NCBI GenBank assembly: GCA_030653365.1
Contig: JAURZL010000007.1
Span: 370,011 to 434,010, forward strand
DNA: 64,000 bases
Source of the DNA: Anaerolineaceae bacterium
Lineage (GTDB): Bacteria > Chloroflexota > Anaerolineae > Anaerolineales > Anaerolineaceae
Reading direction: 5' to 3'
The notes below the pieces were generated by a model, which worked only from the letters and a program-made list of their open reading frames with translations, was not told where the DNA came from and did no database searches. A program made the position numbers and the translations under genes. This document shows positions 35,371-44,838 of the stretch, one piece after another (positions within the stretch are counted from its first letter, which is position 1; each line of letters starts with the position of its first letter).

Positions 35371-37014
35371 CTATGAATTTTCAACATCTAAATTGCTTTC
35401 TGAATCCCCAATAAAAAGTGCTTGATCCTTTAGTTTTCTTAATTGATATTTCTTAATATGTTTAAGAGATTTTTCGATTTGTAAAGGCACCCGGCCTTTA
35501 TGTTTAATATACATATCTCTCGCACTCCATAATTTGCTGGCATATTCATTTATTAATTCATTCATGATTTCTGAATCTGATTTGCCATTCTCTCTTTTTT
35601 GCATAAATGAAATTATTGGCAGCGTCTGAATATTTTGTGCTAAATAATGTTTTCGATTTTGAGAAAAAATTCCTTTAAGTACTTTTGGATTAAGTTTTAA
35701 TGTATTTTCACTCGAGATTTTCCAGGCTTTTATATGTTGTTCCGGAATAATTTTCGATGTGGAATGCCATGTTCCAACATTGATCCACTCCAGCCGCATC
35801 CCATTTTTTTGTGATTTGCTCTGAAATGAGTTGGATATATTCTCATAGAATAAATTCGAAAGTGCGTTTCTAGGTATGAACTCTGGGACTATAACGCCTT
35901 TATTAATAAATAACTTTGAAGCTCGTTTGATGTTGTTGTGTTTCTTTTTAAAATAAATAGGTCGATAATCCGGGGCATCATTTTTTAATTTTCCAAATAG
36001 ATATCGATTCACTTTGTATCTTCTCGTATGTGCCCAATTTTTTCGTAATTTTTTTGCGATTTTATTCTGATTTTGAATCTGTACATTAATCTCTGGAGAT
36101 CCTACGGATGCCAACAATTCACTCAACAAATGTTGATTAATATAACTTGTCAGCTCAGTCCTCACCAATTCGACTAAAGAGGTTGTCCACGGACCAGAAT
36201 CTTGTTGATAAACAAGCCATTGAATAGCCTCTTCGCTAAATGGATATGGTCTGGATAAAGAAACTTGACTTGAATTTCGCAGCACACTAAAAATTATTCG
36301 GATATCTTTAATTTCGATCGGTATTCCATCCAGTGTCCTTGCAGAAATGTCCAAGGACGCTGATTGATCTCTTAAGTCGATAATTTTTCGAATTCTCTCA
36401 TAACTTTCCAACGCAATAGGTTTCTCAGTTGTAGGGCCAGCGATTCTTGGTGAACCATCAATTCTTTCGAAAACGACAGCATTTTCAAGATTAATTATTA
36501 CATTTCCTGGTCCACCAATCCTAAAAATAGGTGATTTTTGGTCTTCCTGGCGAACTAATGCATCTTCAATATGAATTTGGTAATAATTTGGGGAAGAAAA
36601 GGCTGATTGGTTTAAATATTTTTCAGTTATGGATAAATCTTTTAATTCAAAAATATCTGCTAAATATATTGAGGCTAATTGTAAAGCCAGAGAATACCCC
36701 ATATAAATGGTTAACATAACCAGCAAAACATCCCAGGCCAGAAATAATTCGATTATGCCTTTAATTGTCCCGATAATTGGATATGGAATAGTGTAAAGAA
36801 AATCAAGCCAATAATAATCAATCTCGCCTGGTTGGTGAAAAGTAAATGCACAAAATATCCAAGTAAAAATAAAAATAATTTGGAGAAAGATAAAACGAAG
36901 ATTACCTGCTTTGGGATTGGGAGAAAAGATCAGGTTAATTAATGAGTCTAAATATGAAATAATCTGAGAAGATGTTTTGTCTAGATTCCTCTCAAGTGGG
37001 GCGTTTTGATTCAT
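35371..37014 (-). CDS. SPFH-like membrane protein, second of a pair
   Basis: A 547-residue protein not assignable to a named family. Two hydrophobic segments lie at about 40-60 and 90-125. A beta-rich region follows (FRIGGPGNVIINLENAVVF, then SLDISARTLDGIPIEIKDIR), matching the core of SPFH/band-7 domains such as flotillin or HflK. The C-terminal 250 residues are basic and helical. Its ATG overlaps the TGA of the upstream SPFH gene (ATGA) with an AAGGAG site, so the two products are probably made together and form a hetero-oligomer at the membrane. No protease gene lies next to the pair. Confidence 0.6.
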   Translation of the reverse strand: MNQNAPLERNLDKTSSQIISYLDSLINLIFSPNPKAGNLRFIFLQIIFIFTWIFCAFTFHQPGEIDYYWLDFLYTIPYPIIGTIKGIIELFLAWDVLLVMLTIYMGYSLALQLASIYLADIFELKDLSITEKYLNQSAFSSPNYYQIHIEDALVRQEDQKSPIFRIGGPGNVIINLENAVVFERIDGSPRIAGPTTEKPIALESYERIRKIIDLRDQSASLDISARTLDGIPIEIKDIRIIFSVLRNSSQVSLSRPYPFSEEAIQWLVYQQDSGPWTTSLVELVRTELTSYINQHLLSELLASVGSPEINVQIQNQNKIAKKLRKNWAHTRRYKVNRYLFGKLKNDAPDYRPIYFKKKHNNIKRASKLFINKGVIVPEFIPRNALSNLFYENISNSFQSKSQKNGMRLEWINVGTWHSTSKIIPEQHIKAWKISSENTLKLNPKVLKGIFSQNRKHYLAQNIQTLPIISFMQKRENGKSDSEIMNELINEYASKLWSARDMYIKHKGRVPLQIEKSLKHIKKYQLRKLKDQALFIGDSESNLDVENS

Positions 37015-38384
37015 GAAATATCTCCTTGCGATCTGATCCAATCGATCAAATCAGAGATATCTTTATATTCATTTATCAAGTAGCTTGATAAATCCGGATC
37101 TTGCGAAATCGTATCCAAATTACCTTTTAGTAATGACACTAGAATTTCTCGAGAATCAAGTTCTTTGAAATCTGTTTCAGATCCAAGATGTTTAGTAGTT
37201 CCATATGCGTAGTCCATTAGTGCCTGGTTTTGACCAGCTATTGATTGAATTACCTGTTCTTGTTCAACTATTTTCTTCTCCCTGTTAGCAATATCCAGCC
37301 AGGAGGTTCTCCAGCGGTTCTGTAATTCTTCTTCAATTGATTGAGGAAAACGTAAATTTGTTATAACAATGTCAAGAAATCTGATTCCTCTTTTCTTAAG
37401 TAATTCAAATTCCTTACTTAAAATTGTTTCATCAGATTGGTTTCCATAATTGTCAATTCGTCGATATTGGGATTGTGTCAGTCTTTGTTTTATCTGTTCA
37501 GAAATGAGCGATACCAAATTGGTATCCATTCTTGACAAAGGGAATAGTTCATTAATTGTATATTTCGAAATGTATTCACGATAAATATCCAAGACTAGAT
37601 TTAAAGGTAACCATTTCCAACTGACAATCCTTTCAGGATTATCATCAGGTTTTACAAAATTAATACTTTGACCAATAATAGCTCTTTCAACTGCTGTTGG
37701 ATTAAATCCAAAAGCTGAATTACCTTCTCCAGGACTGGAATCCATTTTAAACCTAACAGTTAAATTCACACATATTTGAATCCCATCTCTTGTAATCGCC
37801 ATGGATTCATTCCGTCTGGAAATTCTTGCTTCAAAAGCGGCATTTGACTCGCCTTTTTGAACAGGAGAAAATGGATCTTCTTCCTGGCGAGGACCCACAC
37901 TCTGAGATTGGATATGTAAATCAACAACCCCGGCAATAAAATCATTGCGTTCTGTAAAAGCAATTCCAGGTCCGATAGCCCCTATATATCGAACAGGAGT
38001 TCTTAAGACAGCGGCACTGGCTGTATCTAAAATAATTACACCGGGGCCATTCTTTAATCTGTCAATTCTTCTTTCCCGTAATTCTCCATTCTCAATAAAA
38101 ATGGCTGGACCGTGATCACCAAAAATATATAGGAAAATTCTTTGTGCAGCTTTAAAACGTTTTTCTACATTTAGTACCGGTAAAACAAACTGGCTAAAGA
38201 AAAAAAGAAAGAAGATAGTTATTCCGACGAAAATTAGAAATAACAGCAAACCAATACTAAAATTTAAGATAAATCCACCGTTGAAGCTAAGTACAATAAA
38301 AATTATTACGAAATAAATGAACAATGTCAGGTATATTCGTTTGAATTGTCTATTTTGTGTGTTTTGTTTACGTTTCGAACCCAT
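37011..38384 (-). CDS. SPFH/band-7-like membrane protein, first of a pair
   Basis: About 457 residues from the chosen start. Two helices (about residues 17-70) precede a band-7-like domain: IFGDHGPAIFIENGEL, VRYIGAIGPGIAFTERND, VDLHIQSQSVG, SMAITRDGIQICVNLTVRFK. A helical region follows (LFPLSRMDTNLVSLISEQIK, RGIRFLDIVITNLRFP), as in prohibitin-type proteins. The Tyr/Gly-rich loop replaces the simpler flotillin core, so it is divergent. The start is uncertain: the ATG at 38384 has no clear ribosome binding site, and in-frame ATGs at 38429 and 38477 are possible. It is co-transcribed with the next gene by a 4 bp overlap. Confidence 0.6.
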   Translation of the reverse strand: MGSKRKQNTQNRQFKRIYLTLFIYFVIIFIVLSFNGGFILNFSIGLLLFLIFVGITIFFLFFFSQFVLPVLNVEKRFKAAQRIFLYIFGDHGPAIFIENGELRERRIDRLKNGPGVIILDTASAAVLRTPVRYIGAIGPGIAFTERNDFIAGVVDLHIQSQSVGPRQEEDPFSPVQKGESNAAFEARISRRNESMAITRDGIQICVNLTVRFKMDSSPGEGNSAFGFNPTAVERAIIGQSINFVKPDDNPERIVSWKWLPLNLVLDIYREYISKYTINELFPLSRMDTNLVSLISEQIKQRLTQSQYRRIDNYGNQSDETILSKEFELLKKRGIRFLDIVITNLRFPQSIEEELQNRWRTSWLDIANREKKIVEQEQVIQSIAGQNQALMDYAYGTTKHLGSETDFKELDSREILVSLLKGNLDTISQDPDLSSYLINEYKDISDLIDWIRSQGDIS

Positions 38385-38538
38385 TTTAATTATTCTATAC
38401 CATTTTTGTCTGTATGAGTATAAATGCATCAATAAAAAAATCTCACCTTTTCGCCTACAACAGATTATTGAGATCATACATAATTTCTGTAGTAAGATTT
38501 AATTACAAAAATCAATTTTCGACGAGAAAAAGGTAATT

Positions 38539-39495
38539 ATGTTACGCGCTTTTTTTATTTTTTTATCCAAAGCATTTTGGGCACAAAAACTAATCATGAA
38601 TTGGGGATTTGCATGGAAGGTTGCTTCCAGGTTCATTGCGGGCATTACAACGACAGATGTGATCCAGGTTGTTAAAAAAATAAATGATCAAGGACTTAAT
38701 GTAACAGTAGATCATCTTGGAGAAAATTCTGCATCCATCGAAGATACGCGTGTTGCAACAAAAGAAGTGATCAATTTACTTGAAGCCATTAATGAAAATG
38801 CTGTTCAAGCGAATGTATCCATAAAATTGTCTCAATTGGGGTTAACAATTGATGAAGAATTATGTAAAACTAATTTAGAAACAATTTTATATAAAGCGAA
38901 AGAAACAGAAAATTTTATTCGTATCGATATGGAAGACAGCCTGCTTACTGAATCAACATTGAATTTGGTTGCATGGGCGAAAAGCATTTATTCTGGTGTC
39001 GGCACGGTAATCCAAAGTTATTTATATAGAAGCGAGAATGATGTAGAGAACTTGGTAAATCTATGTATTCCAATCCGAATGGTTAAAGGGGCATATAAAG
39101 AACCTTCCCAAATTGCCTTTCCGAAGAAATCTGATGTAGATTTAAATTTCGATCACCTAGTAAAAATCTGCATGAACAAAATAAAAATATGTAATTTTCC
39201 GGAAATTAGTCAGAATGGACGATTTCCACCAATGATTGCGATTGCGTCGCATGATAATCGTAGAATTGAATTTGGTTTGCAACATGCGAAAACGATAAAT
39301 TTGAATAAAAGTATGTTTGAAATACAAATGCTCTATGGGATTAGGCGAGAGTTACAGGATCAGTACATGAAACAAGGTTATCATGTAAGGGTATATGTTC
39401 CTTATGGAACTCATTGGTACCCGTATTTTATGAGAAGGCTGGCAGAAAGGCCGGCGAATATCTGGTTCTTCCTATCAAATTTTTTAAAAAAATAA
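38539..39495 (+). CDS. Proline dehydrogenase
   Basis: A 318-residue flavoprotein of the PutA N-terminal / PutB family (beta8-alpha8 barrel binding FAD). Matching segments are VTVDHLGENSAS, NVSIKLSQLGL, FIRIDMEDS, VIQSYLYRSENDV, RMVKGAYKEP, IASHDNRR and RVYVPYGTHWYPYFMRRLAERPAN, which together carry the FAD- and proline-binding residues including the tail Arg pair in FMRRLAERP. It oxidises proline to pyrroline-5-carboxylate and gives electrons to the quinone pool. No pyrroline-5-carboxylate dehydrogenase gene is adjacent, so this is the monofunctional form. A GGTAATT-like weak ribosome site precedes the ATG. Confidence 0.92.
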   Translation: MLRAFFIFLSKAFWAQKLIMNWGFAWKVASRFIAGITTTDVIQVVKKINDQGLNVTVDHLGENSASIEDTRVATKEVINLLEAINENAVQANVSIKLSQLGLTIDEELCKTNLETILYKAKETENFIRIDMEDSLLTESTLNLVAWAKSIYSGVGTVIQSYLYRSENDVENLVNLCIPIRMVKGAYKEPSQIAFPKKSDVDLNFDHLVKICMNKIKICNFPEISQNGRFPPMIAIASHDNRRIEFGLQHAKTINLNKSMFEIQMLYGIRRELQDQYMKQGYHVRVYVPYGTHWYPYFMRRLAERPANIWFFLSNFLKK

Positions 39496-39631
39496 ATATC
39501 TGTAATTTTGAATCCTATTAACATTGTGCTCCTTTAACTCAAAATTTCGGTTATCATTCATTTATTAAATTGAAGTATAGTTTCACACTTTAAATGTGAA
39601 TTCTTCGAATTTCTGCCACGAAGGAAAAATA

Positions 39632-40516
39632 TTGGAAGAAAGTAAAATCAATGTAGAACTTAAAAAATGCCTAAATTTTTCAGCTTTATTCATGTTAACC
39701 ATTGGTTATTCTGTTGGAGCTGGTTTAGTCTCATATATAGGAAAAAAAATTGACTTACAAATCTTTTTGTTAGGTTTAATGATCGTTTTATTATTTAATT
39801 TAACAGAAGAAATCCTGGTTTGTTTTTTCAAATATAATGATGCATTTTTATCAAAGAGGAGTAGAAAAACCTACATTCTGAAAAATAGTTTTTTGGTTTT
39901 GTCGTTTTCTATTCTCACGATAGGAGCAATTTTTTCAGTTCTTTTATATTCAATTTCAACTTTTGGTTTAATTTTTTGGATTTTTTTAGGCATTTTTTTT
40001 ACCATTCTTTTTCTATATTCAGTACCGCCTTTCAATTTTAAGAAAAAAGGTTTTGGCGATTTCTTAATTGCTATTTGTGTGATTGCAGTATCGCCTGCAT
40101 TTGCGATGGTTTTACAGCAAAATGAAATTCATACAACTTTATTTTTTATTACCTTTCCAGCTTTTTTTCTTTTACTTTCTTATTTCCTGTCCCAGACATT
40201 GGAAAATTATTATTTGGATCTAAAGAGTCAAAATCACACATTAATGACCAAATTCGGCTGGAAAACTGGAATGAATTTACATAATATTTTCCTTTTAACA
40301 ACCTATTTGCTTTACGGATTGGCATCGATTATCGGTTTGTCTGGCAAGCTTTCTTTACCTGCTCTGGTTTCTTTTCCAGTTGCAGTTCTTCAGTTTTGGG
40401 AAATGTGGAGAATAAGCGAAGGTTACAAACCCAGATGGAAATTATTACAATTATCTTCAATGGGTTCTATCAGTATCCTGGCTTATTTCTTTTTATTTAT
40501 ACTTTGGTTGAGGTGA
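39632..40516 (+). CDS. UbiA-like prenyltransferase family membrane protein, divergent
   Basis: A 294-residue protein with eight to nine membrane helices. The loop LYSVPPFNFKKKGFGDF and the ENYYLDLKSQNHTLMTKFG loop match the positions of UbiA/MenA motifs. The first Asp-rich motif is degenerate (NLTEEI instead of NxxxDxxxD) and the second keeps only one Asp, so catalysis by the usual Mg-diphosphate mechanism is doubtful. The start chosen is a TTG at 39632 behind AAGGA; a GTG at 39596 is the alternative. MoeA follows 2 bp after its stop. A quinone or prenyl-lipid role is possible but not shown. Confidence 0.6.
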   Translation: MEESKINVELKKCLNFSALFMLTIGYSVGAGLVSYIGKKIDLQIFLLGLMIVLLFNLTEEILVCFFKYNDAFLSKRSRKTYILKNSFLVLSFSILTIGAIFSVLLYSISTFGLIFWIFLGIFFTILFLYSVPPFNFKKKGFGDFLIAICVIAVSPAFAMVLQQNEIHTTLFFITFPAFFLLLSYFLSQTLENYYLDLKSQNHTLMTKFGWKTGMNLHNIFLLTTYLLYGLASIIGLSGKLSLPALVSFPVAVLQFWEMWRISEGYKPRWKLLQLSSMGSISILAYFFLFILWLR

Positions 40517-40518
40517 AA

Positions 40519-41760
40519 ATGCCCGAATTTTTAGAATTATTGACACCAGATGTTGCAATTGATAAATTTCTACAATATTTAAAAGATGTTAATTTAAAGG
40601 TGGAGAAAAATAAAACTCAAAATTGTCTAAATCGAGTACTTGCAAAGAATATCGTCTCAAAGGATGATATTCCTGCGTTCACCCGTAGTACTGTAGATGG
40701 GTTTGCAGTCAGGAGTAAAGATACATTTGGATCATCGGATGTTATGCCAGCATTTTTTGAAATTATTGGTGAAATAAAAATGGGGAAACCAGCGAATTTT
40801 CAGCTATCTACTGGTCAAGCATGTTTAATCCATACAGGCGGAATGTTGCCTGATGAAGCGGATTCTGTTGTGATGGTTGAACATACTCAATATTCGAACT
40901 CTGGTGAAATTGAGGTTTACAAAGCTATTTCATCTGGAGAGAATGTGATTCTAAAAGGGGAGGATATTCAACAAGGAGATCAAGTTCTAACATCGGGGAC
41001 ATTAATCCGAGCAAGTGAAATTGGAGCATTGATGGCTTTAGGAATTACTGAAATTGATATTTACGAATTACCCAGGATCGGTATAATTTCTACTGGAGAC
41101 GAGGTTATTACTCCAGACGAGTTTCCTGACCTTGGACAGGTTCGAGATATTAATTCATATTCCTTAAGTGCCATTGTAGAAAAATTAGGTGGAATTCCCA
41201 GAACTTATCCAATCGTAAAAGATGAACGTGAACAATTAATGGATATGTTAAAAAAAGCATTTAACGAAAATGATTTATTAATTGTGACAGCTGGATCATC
41301 TGCAAGTGTTCGTGATTTGACTGCAGACGTAATTAATGAATTGGGTACACCTGGTGTTTTGGTACATGGGATAAATGTAAGACCAGGTAAACCAACCATA
41401 TTAGCTTTTGCTAATGGAAAACCTATAATTGGATTGCCTGGAAATCCCGTCAGTGCTTTTGTAATTGCTCATTTAATTCTAGGGAAGATCATGCATGTTT
41501 TACGTGGAGAAATAAAACAATTTTCTTATCAATCCTTTAAAGCATTAACAACAATTAATGTGGCATCTGTTGCTGGAAGGGAAGATTGGGTGCCAGTAAA
41601 ATTGCTTGACATTGAAAAAGATGGAATGAAATTAGTAGAACCAATTTTCTACAAAAGCAATTTAATTTTTTCGCTCTTAACTGCCATTGGTCTGGCAAGA
41701 ATTGAACCTGATGTAACCGGTCTTGAAGCATTTTCAGAAGTTGAAGTATTCATAATATAA
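40519..41760 (+). CDS. moeA: Molybdopterin molybdenumtransferase MoeA
   Basis: A 413-residue protein with the full MoeA layout: the PAFTRSTVDGFAVRSKD substrate region, IHTGGMLPDEADSVVMVE, the ISTGDEVI strand, the TAGSSASVRDLTADVI loop (the usual GGxS appears as GSS) and VRPGKPTILAF with GLPGNPVSAF. It inserts molybdenum into adenylated molybdopterin. The ATG at 40519 follows GAGGTG and lies 2 bp after the UbiA-like stop. The second MoeA-type gene follows 9 bp downstream. It supplies cofactor for the formate dehydrogenase encoded at 59150-63797. Confidence 0.93.
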   Translation: MPEFLELLTPDVAIDKFLQYLKDVNLKVEKNKTQNCLNRVLAKNIVSKDDIPAFTRSTVDGFAVRSKDTFGSSDVMPAFFEIIGEIKMGKPANFQLSTGQACLIHTGGMLPDEADSVVMVEHTQYSNSGEIEVYKAISSGENVILKGEDIQQGDQVLTSGTLIRASEIGALMALGITEIDIYELPRIGIISTGDEVITPDEFPDLGQVRDINSYSLSAIVEKLGGIPRTYPIVKDEREQLMDMLKKAFNENDLLIVTAGSSASVRDLTADVINELGTPGVLVHGINVRPGKPTILAFANGKPIIGLPGNPVSAFVIAHLILGKIMHVLRGEIKQFSYQSFKALTTINVASVAGREDWVPVKLLDIEKDGMKLVEPIFYKSNLIFSLLTAIGLARIEPDVTGLEAFSEVEVFII

Positions 41761-41769
41761 GGAATTAAC

Positions 41770-43728
41770 ATGACAATCTACTTACACGATATCCCTTTAC
41801 AAGACGCACTAAACCGATTCTATTCTGCATTAGAAAAATATCAATTACGTGGTGCGGGTAAACAAGAATCATTAGATCTGGATGAAAATTTGGTTGGCAG
41901 GATTTTATCCAAACCAATATGGGCAAAAATTTCATCACCACATTATCAAGCCTCTGCCATGGATGGGTTTGCATTGCGGTCTGAAGATATTCAAGCAGCA
42001 ATGCCAACAAGACCAGTTTTAATCCGCATGCAAGAACAGGCTGTTTATGTTGATACAGGTGATCCGATTCCTGATTGGTCAAACTGTGTAATTCCAATTG
42101 AGAATACTGAACCAATGGATGAAAAAGGTGAAATCGAATCAGATAATCGAAACCCTTATGCAATTCGAATTCGCAATTCTTTACCACCGTGGGCAAATAT
42201 TCGACCGATGGGGGAAGATATAGTCGCTACCGAGTTGGTTCTTCCAGCAAACCGGGTTTTGATTCCAGTTGATTTGGGAGCAATTGCTGCATGTGGTCAA
42301 ACTCATGTTGATGTGGTAAAAAAACCTTTTGTGTCAATTCTACCTACCGGTTCTGAGTTGGTAAAAGTTGGAGAGAAAATATCCAGAGGGGATATTATTG
42401 AATATAACTCAATTGTTTTAGCCGCTCAGATTTTAAGTTGGGGTGGAGAGGTAAATCGATTTCCAATCACGAAGGATAATTTTGATGAACTTTGTGAACA
42501 AGTTATGAAGGCAGCCAACCTATCAGATTTGATTTTGATTAATGCAGGATCTTCTGCTGGATCAGAGGATTTCACTTCCAGGGTAATTGAGAAGTTGGGA
42601 GAAGTTTATGTTCATGGGGTAGCGGTCCGTCCTGGGCATCCGGTAATTCTAGGTATGATATTTAATGATCAAAATAAACCAACCCCGGTTGTCGGGGTTC
42701 CTGGTTATCCAGTTTCAGCAGCATTAACTGGAGAAATATTCGTTAAACCATTAATACAGGAATGGGTAGGGAAAAATAAACAGGAACCAGAAATAATTGA
42801 GGCAGAACTTACCAGAAAGATTACCTCACCTGCAGGCGATGATGATTTTATTCGTGTAGTTACAGCTAAAGTACGAGATAGAATATTGGCTGCACCATTA
42901 TCCAGGGGAGCAGGCGTTATCACATCAATGGTCAGGTCGGATGGTTATGCGATCATACCCAGGGGAATACAAGGTAAAGAACCAGGGGATAAAATCAACG
43001 TAATCCTTAATAAAGATAAAAGCATAATTAACGACACACTCCTTACAATTGGTTCTCATGACCTGACGCTTGATTTATTGGCTGAGTATTTATCATTAAA
43101 AGGAAAAAGACTTGTTTCTGCCAATGTAGGAAGTCTTGGAGGTCTGATCTCTTTAAACCGAGGTGAGGCTCATTTTTCAGGGTCACACTTGTTAAACCCC
43201 CTGGATGGCACCTTCAATATCAATTATGTAAATAAGTACATTACGAATTTTAAAGTTGTCATAATCCCCTGGGTTTTTCGGGAACAAGGTTTAATTGTTC
43301 AAAAAGGAAATCCAAAAGGTATCAAACAACTTGAAGATATTTCGCGATCAGATATTACATATGTTAATCGACAGAGAGGGGCGGGCACAAGAATTCTATT
43401 AGATTATTATCTGGAGAAAGCCGATATCAAATCAGATAACATTCATGGGTACGAACAAGAAGAATTCACACATCTAAATGTAGCAGCAGCAATCAAATCA
43501 AATCGGGCTGATACCGGACTTGGTATCACAGCTGCTGCCCGAGCTTTAGAATTGGATTTTATACCTCTATATAAAGAAAGGTATGATTTGATTGTTCCTG
43601 AGGATATATACTCCACTTCAGGATTTGCTCCAATAATATCTGCAATGCAAGATCCTGAATTTCGATCCCGTGTACAATCTTTAGCCGGGTATGATGTGTC
43701 TTGCATGGGATCAAAATTGATACAATAG
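41770..43728 (+). CDS. MoeA fused to a C-terminal periplasmic-binding-type domain
   Basis: A 652-residue fusion. Residues 1-410 are MoeA-like: SPHYQASAMDGFALRSED, DTGDPIPDWSNCVIPIE, SILPTGSELVKVG, INAGSSAGSEDFTSRVI and GVPGYPVSAA. Residues 420-652 form a PBP-like domain (LTIGSHDLTLDLLAEYL, FINRQRGAGTRILLDYYLE-type segment, GLGITAAARALELDFIPL), the same fold as the ModE-associated or LysR substrate domains. This architecture is known in archaea and bacteria that carry two MoeA proteins. The PBP part may bind molybdate, tungstate or the cofactor; this is inference. Confidence 0.88.
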   Translation: MTIYLHDIPLQDALNRFYSALEKYQLRGAGKQESLDLDENLVGRILSKPIWAKISSPHYQASAMDGFALRSEDIQAAMPTRPVLIRMQEQAVYVDTGDPIPDWSNCVIPIENTEPMDEKGEIESDNRNPYAIRIRNSLPPWANIRPMGEDIVATELVLPANRVLIPVDLGAIAACGQTHVDVVKKPFVSILPTGSELVKVGEKISRGDIIEYNSIVLAAQILSWGGEVNRFPITKDNFDELCEQVMKAANLSDLILINAGSSAGSEDFTSRVIEKLGEVYVHGVAVRPGHPVILGMIFNDQNKPTPVVGVPGYPVSAALTGEIFVKPLIQEWVGKNKQEPEIIEAELTRKITSPAGDDDFIRVVTAKVRDRILAAPLSRGAGVITSMVRSDGYAIIPRGIQGKEPGDKINVILNKDKSIINDTLLTIGSHDLTLDLLAEYLSLKGKRLVSANVGSLGGLISLNRGEAHFSGSHLLNPLDGTFNINYVNKYITNFKVVIIPWVFREQGLIVQKGNPKGIKQLEDISRSDITYVNRQRGAGTRILLDYYLEKADIKSDNIHGYEQEEFTHLNVAAAIKSNRADTGLGITAAARALELDFIPLYKERYDLIVPEDIYSTSGFAPIISAMQDPEFRSRVQSLAGYDVSCMGSKLIQ

Positions 43729-43751
43729 ATGGAGATTGAAAAGGAGGAAAA

Positions 43752-44210
43752 ATGCTAGTAAAGAACATTAAAGCACCTGATTTTGAATTATTGGATGAAA
43801 ATGGAACCCCTAAAAAACTAAGTGATTATTTAGGTAAACCTGTTTTATTATATTTTTATCCAAAAGATGATACGCCTGGTTGTACTACTGAAGCTTGTGA
43901 ATTTCGGGATGATTATGATCAATATGGAAATGCAGGTGTTATTATTTTAGGTGTAAGCCCTGATTCCCCAAAATCACATAAAAAATTCAAAGAAAAATAT
44001 AATTTACCTTTTACTTTATTAGCAGATGAAGATCACAGTATTTGTGAATTGTATGAAGTGTGGGGGAAAAAATCTATGTATGGGAAAGAGTATTATGGAG
44101 TTCTCCGAACTTCATTCTTAATTAATTCCGATGGTCAACTTATAGAAATATTCGAGAATGTGAAGCCTAAGGGTCACAGTCACCAAGTTTTATCAGCACT
44201 CGAAAATTGA
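43752..44210 (+). CDS. bcp: Thioredoxin-dependent thiol peroxidase, PrxQ/BCP type
   Basis: A 152-residue peroxiredoxin. The peroxidatic Cys is C44 in DTPGCTTEAC and the resolving Cys is C49, the five-residue spacing of BCP/PrxQ. The conserved Pro/Thr pair and LYFYPKDDTPG loop are intact. It reduces hydrogen peroxide and organic peroxides with thioredoxin. A strong GGAGG site precedes the ATG at 43752. The gene lies just after the molybdenum genes and is followed by a bidirectional hairpin at 44215. Confidence 0.93.
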   Translation: MLVKNIKAPDFELLDENGTPKKLSDYLGKPVLLYFYPKDDTPGCTTEACEFRDDYDQYGNAGVIILGVSPDSPKSHKKFKEKYNLPFTLLADEDHSICELYEVWGKKSMYGKEYYGVLRTSFLINSDGQLIEIFENVKPKGHSHQVLSALEN

Positions 44211-44214
44211 AAGT

Positions 44215-44250
44215 AACACAGAGATAATTTTTTCGAATTGTCTCTGTGTT
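44215..44250. terminator. Bidirectional hairpin between bcp and the Rrf2 gene
   Basis: A 15 bp stem (AACACAGAGATAATT with AATTGTCTCTGTGTT, one G-T pair) around a six-base TTTTCG loop, between two converging genes. The downstream T-rich tract is imperfect (TATAATTTGT), so termination strength is uncertain. Confidence 0.65.
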
Positions 44251-44269
44251 TATAATTTGTCTGAAAAGA

Positions 44270-44707
44270 CTACTTATGTTCTGCTCTTAGCGATTTTGCC
44301 AATTCTTGTTTTGCTAAAATGTCCAGGTTTATCCCACCTAAAAAACTGATAATTTGATCTTGCATGGTTGCCCACATCGTCTGTGACGTACACTCATCGA
44401 TTTTTTGGCAAACATCATGTTCAGATAGGCAATTATTTATACAAATTTTTCCTTCAAGAGATTCTGCAATTTCCAGAATGGAAATTTCTTCAGCAGATTG
44501 ACTTAATTTAATTCCACCTCTTGGACCAGGTGAAGCATTAATCAATCCGGCTTGCATCAATGAATGTCCGATTTGATGCAAAAATGGAAGTGGAATATCC
44601 AGCATTTCAGAAAGTTTGGCAGTAGGTATAGGTCTGCCGTCACTCTCTTTTGCTAACGCAACCATTAATTGAATCCCATAATCTAATTTACGACTAATAC
44701 GAAACAT
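44270..44707 (-). CDS. Rrf2-family iron-sulfur transcription regulator
   Basis: A 145-residue winged-helix regulator. N-terminal helix-turn-helix: DYGIQLMVALAKES, TAKLSEMLDIPLPFLHQIGHSLMQAGLI and the PRGGIKL wing. The cluster-binding loop has C89, C93, C100 and C106; C93, C100 and C106 have the spacing of the IscR/NsrR three-cysteine site. It probably senses iron-sulfur status, nitric oxide or redox state. The ATG at 44707 follows an AGAGGT site. It is divergent from the cytochrome c gene, and the shared gap holds an inverted repeat that could be its operator. Confidence 0.85.
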   Translation of the reverse strand: MFRISRKLDYGIQLMVALAKESDGRPIPTAKLSEMLDIPLPFLHQIGHSLMQAGLINASPGPRGGIKLSQSAEEISILEIAESLEGKICINNCLSEHDVCQKIDECTSQTMWATMQDQIISFLGGINLDILAKQELAKSLRAEHK

Positions 44708-44750
44708 AATCACCTCTAATTAATTTACTATTATTAAAGATAATTGAGTT

Positions 44751-44781
44751 TAATGATCCACGATAGTGACAAATATCATTA
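44751..44781. promoter_or_regulatory. Inverted repeat, possible operator in the Rrf2-cytochrome c gap
   Basis: TAATGAT (44751-44757) and ATCATTA (44775-44781) form a perfect 7 bp inverted repeat with a 17 bp spacer, between the divergent rrf2 and cytochrome c genes. The spacing is wide for a known Rrf2 site, so this is only a candidate. Confidence 0.3.
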
Positions 44782-44838
44782 GATTTATTGTTCATTAACA
44801 TAATAAATGACAAAACGATCCGTGTATACAGCAAATTG

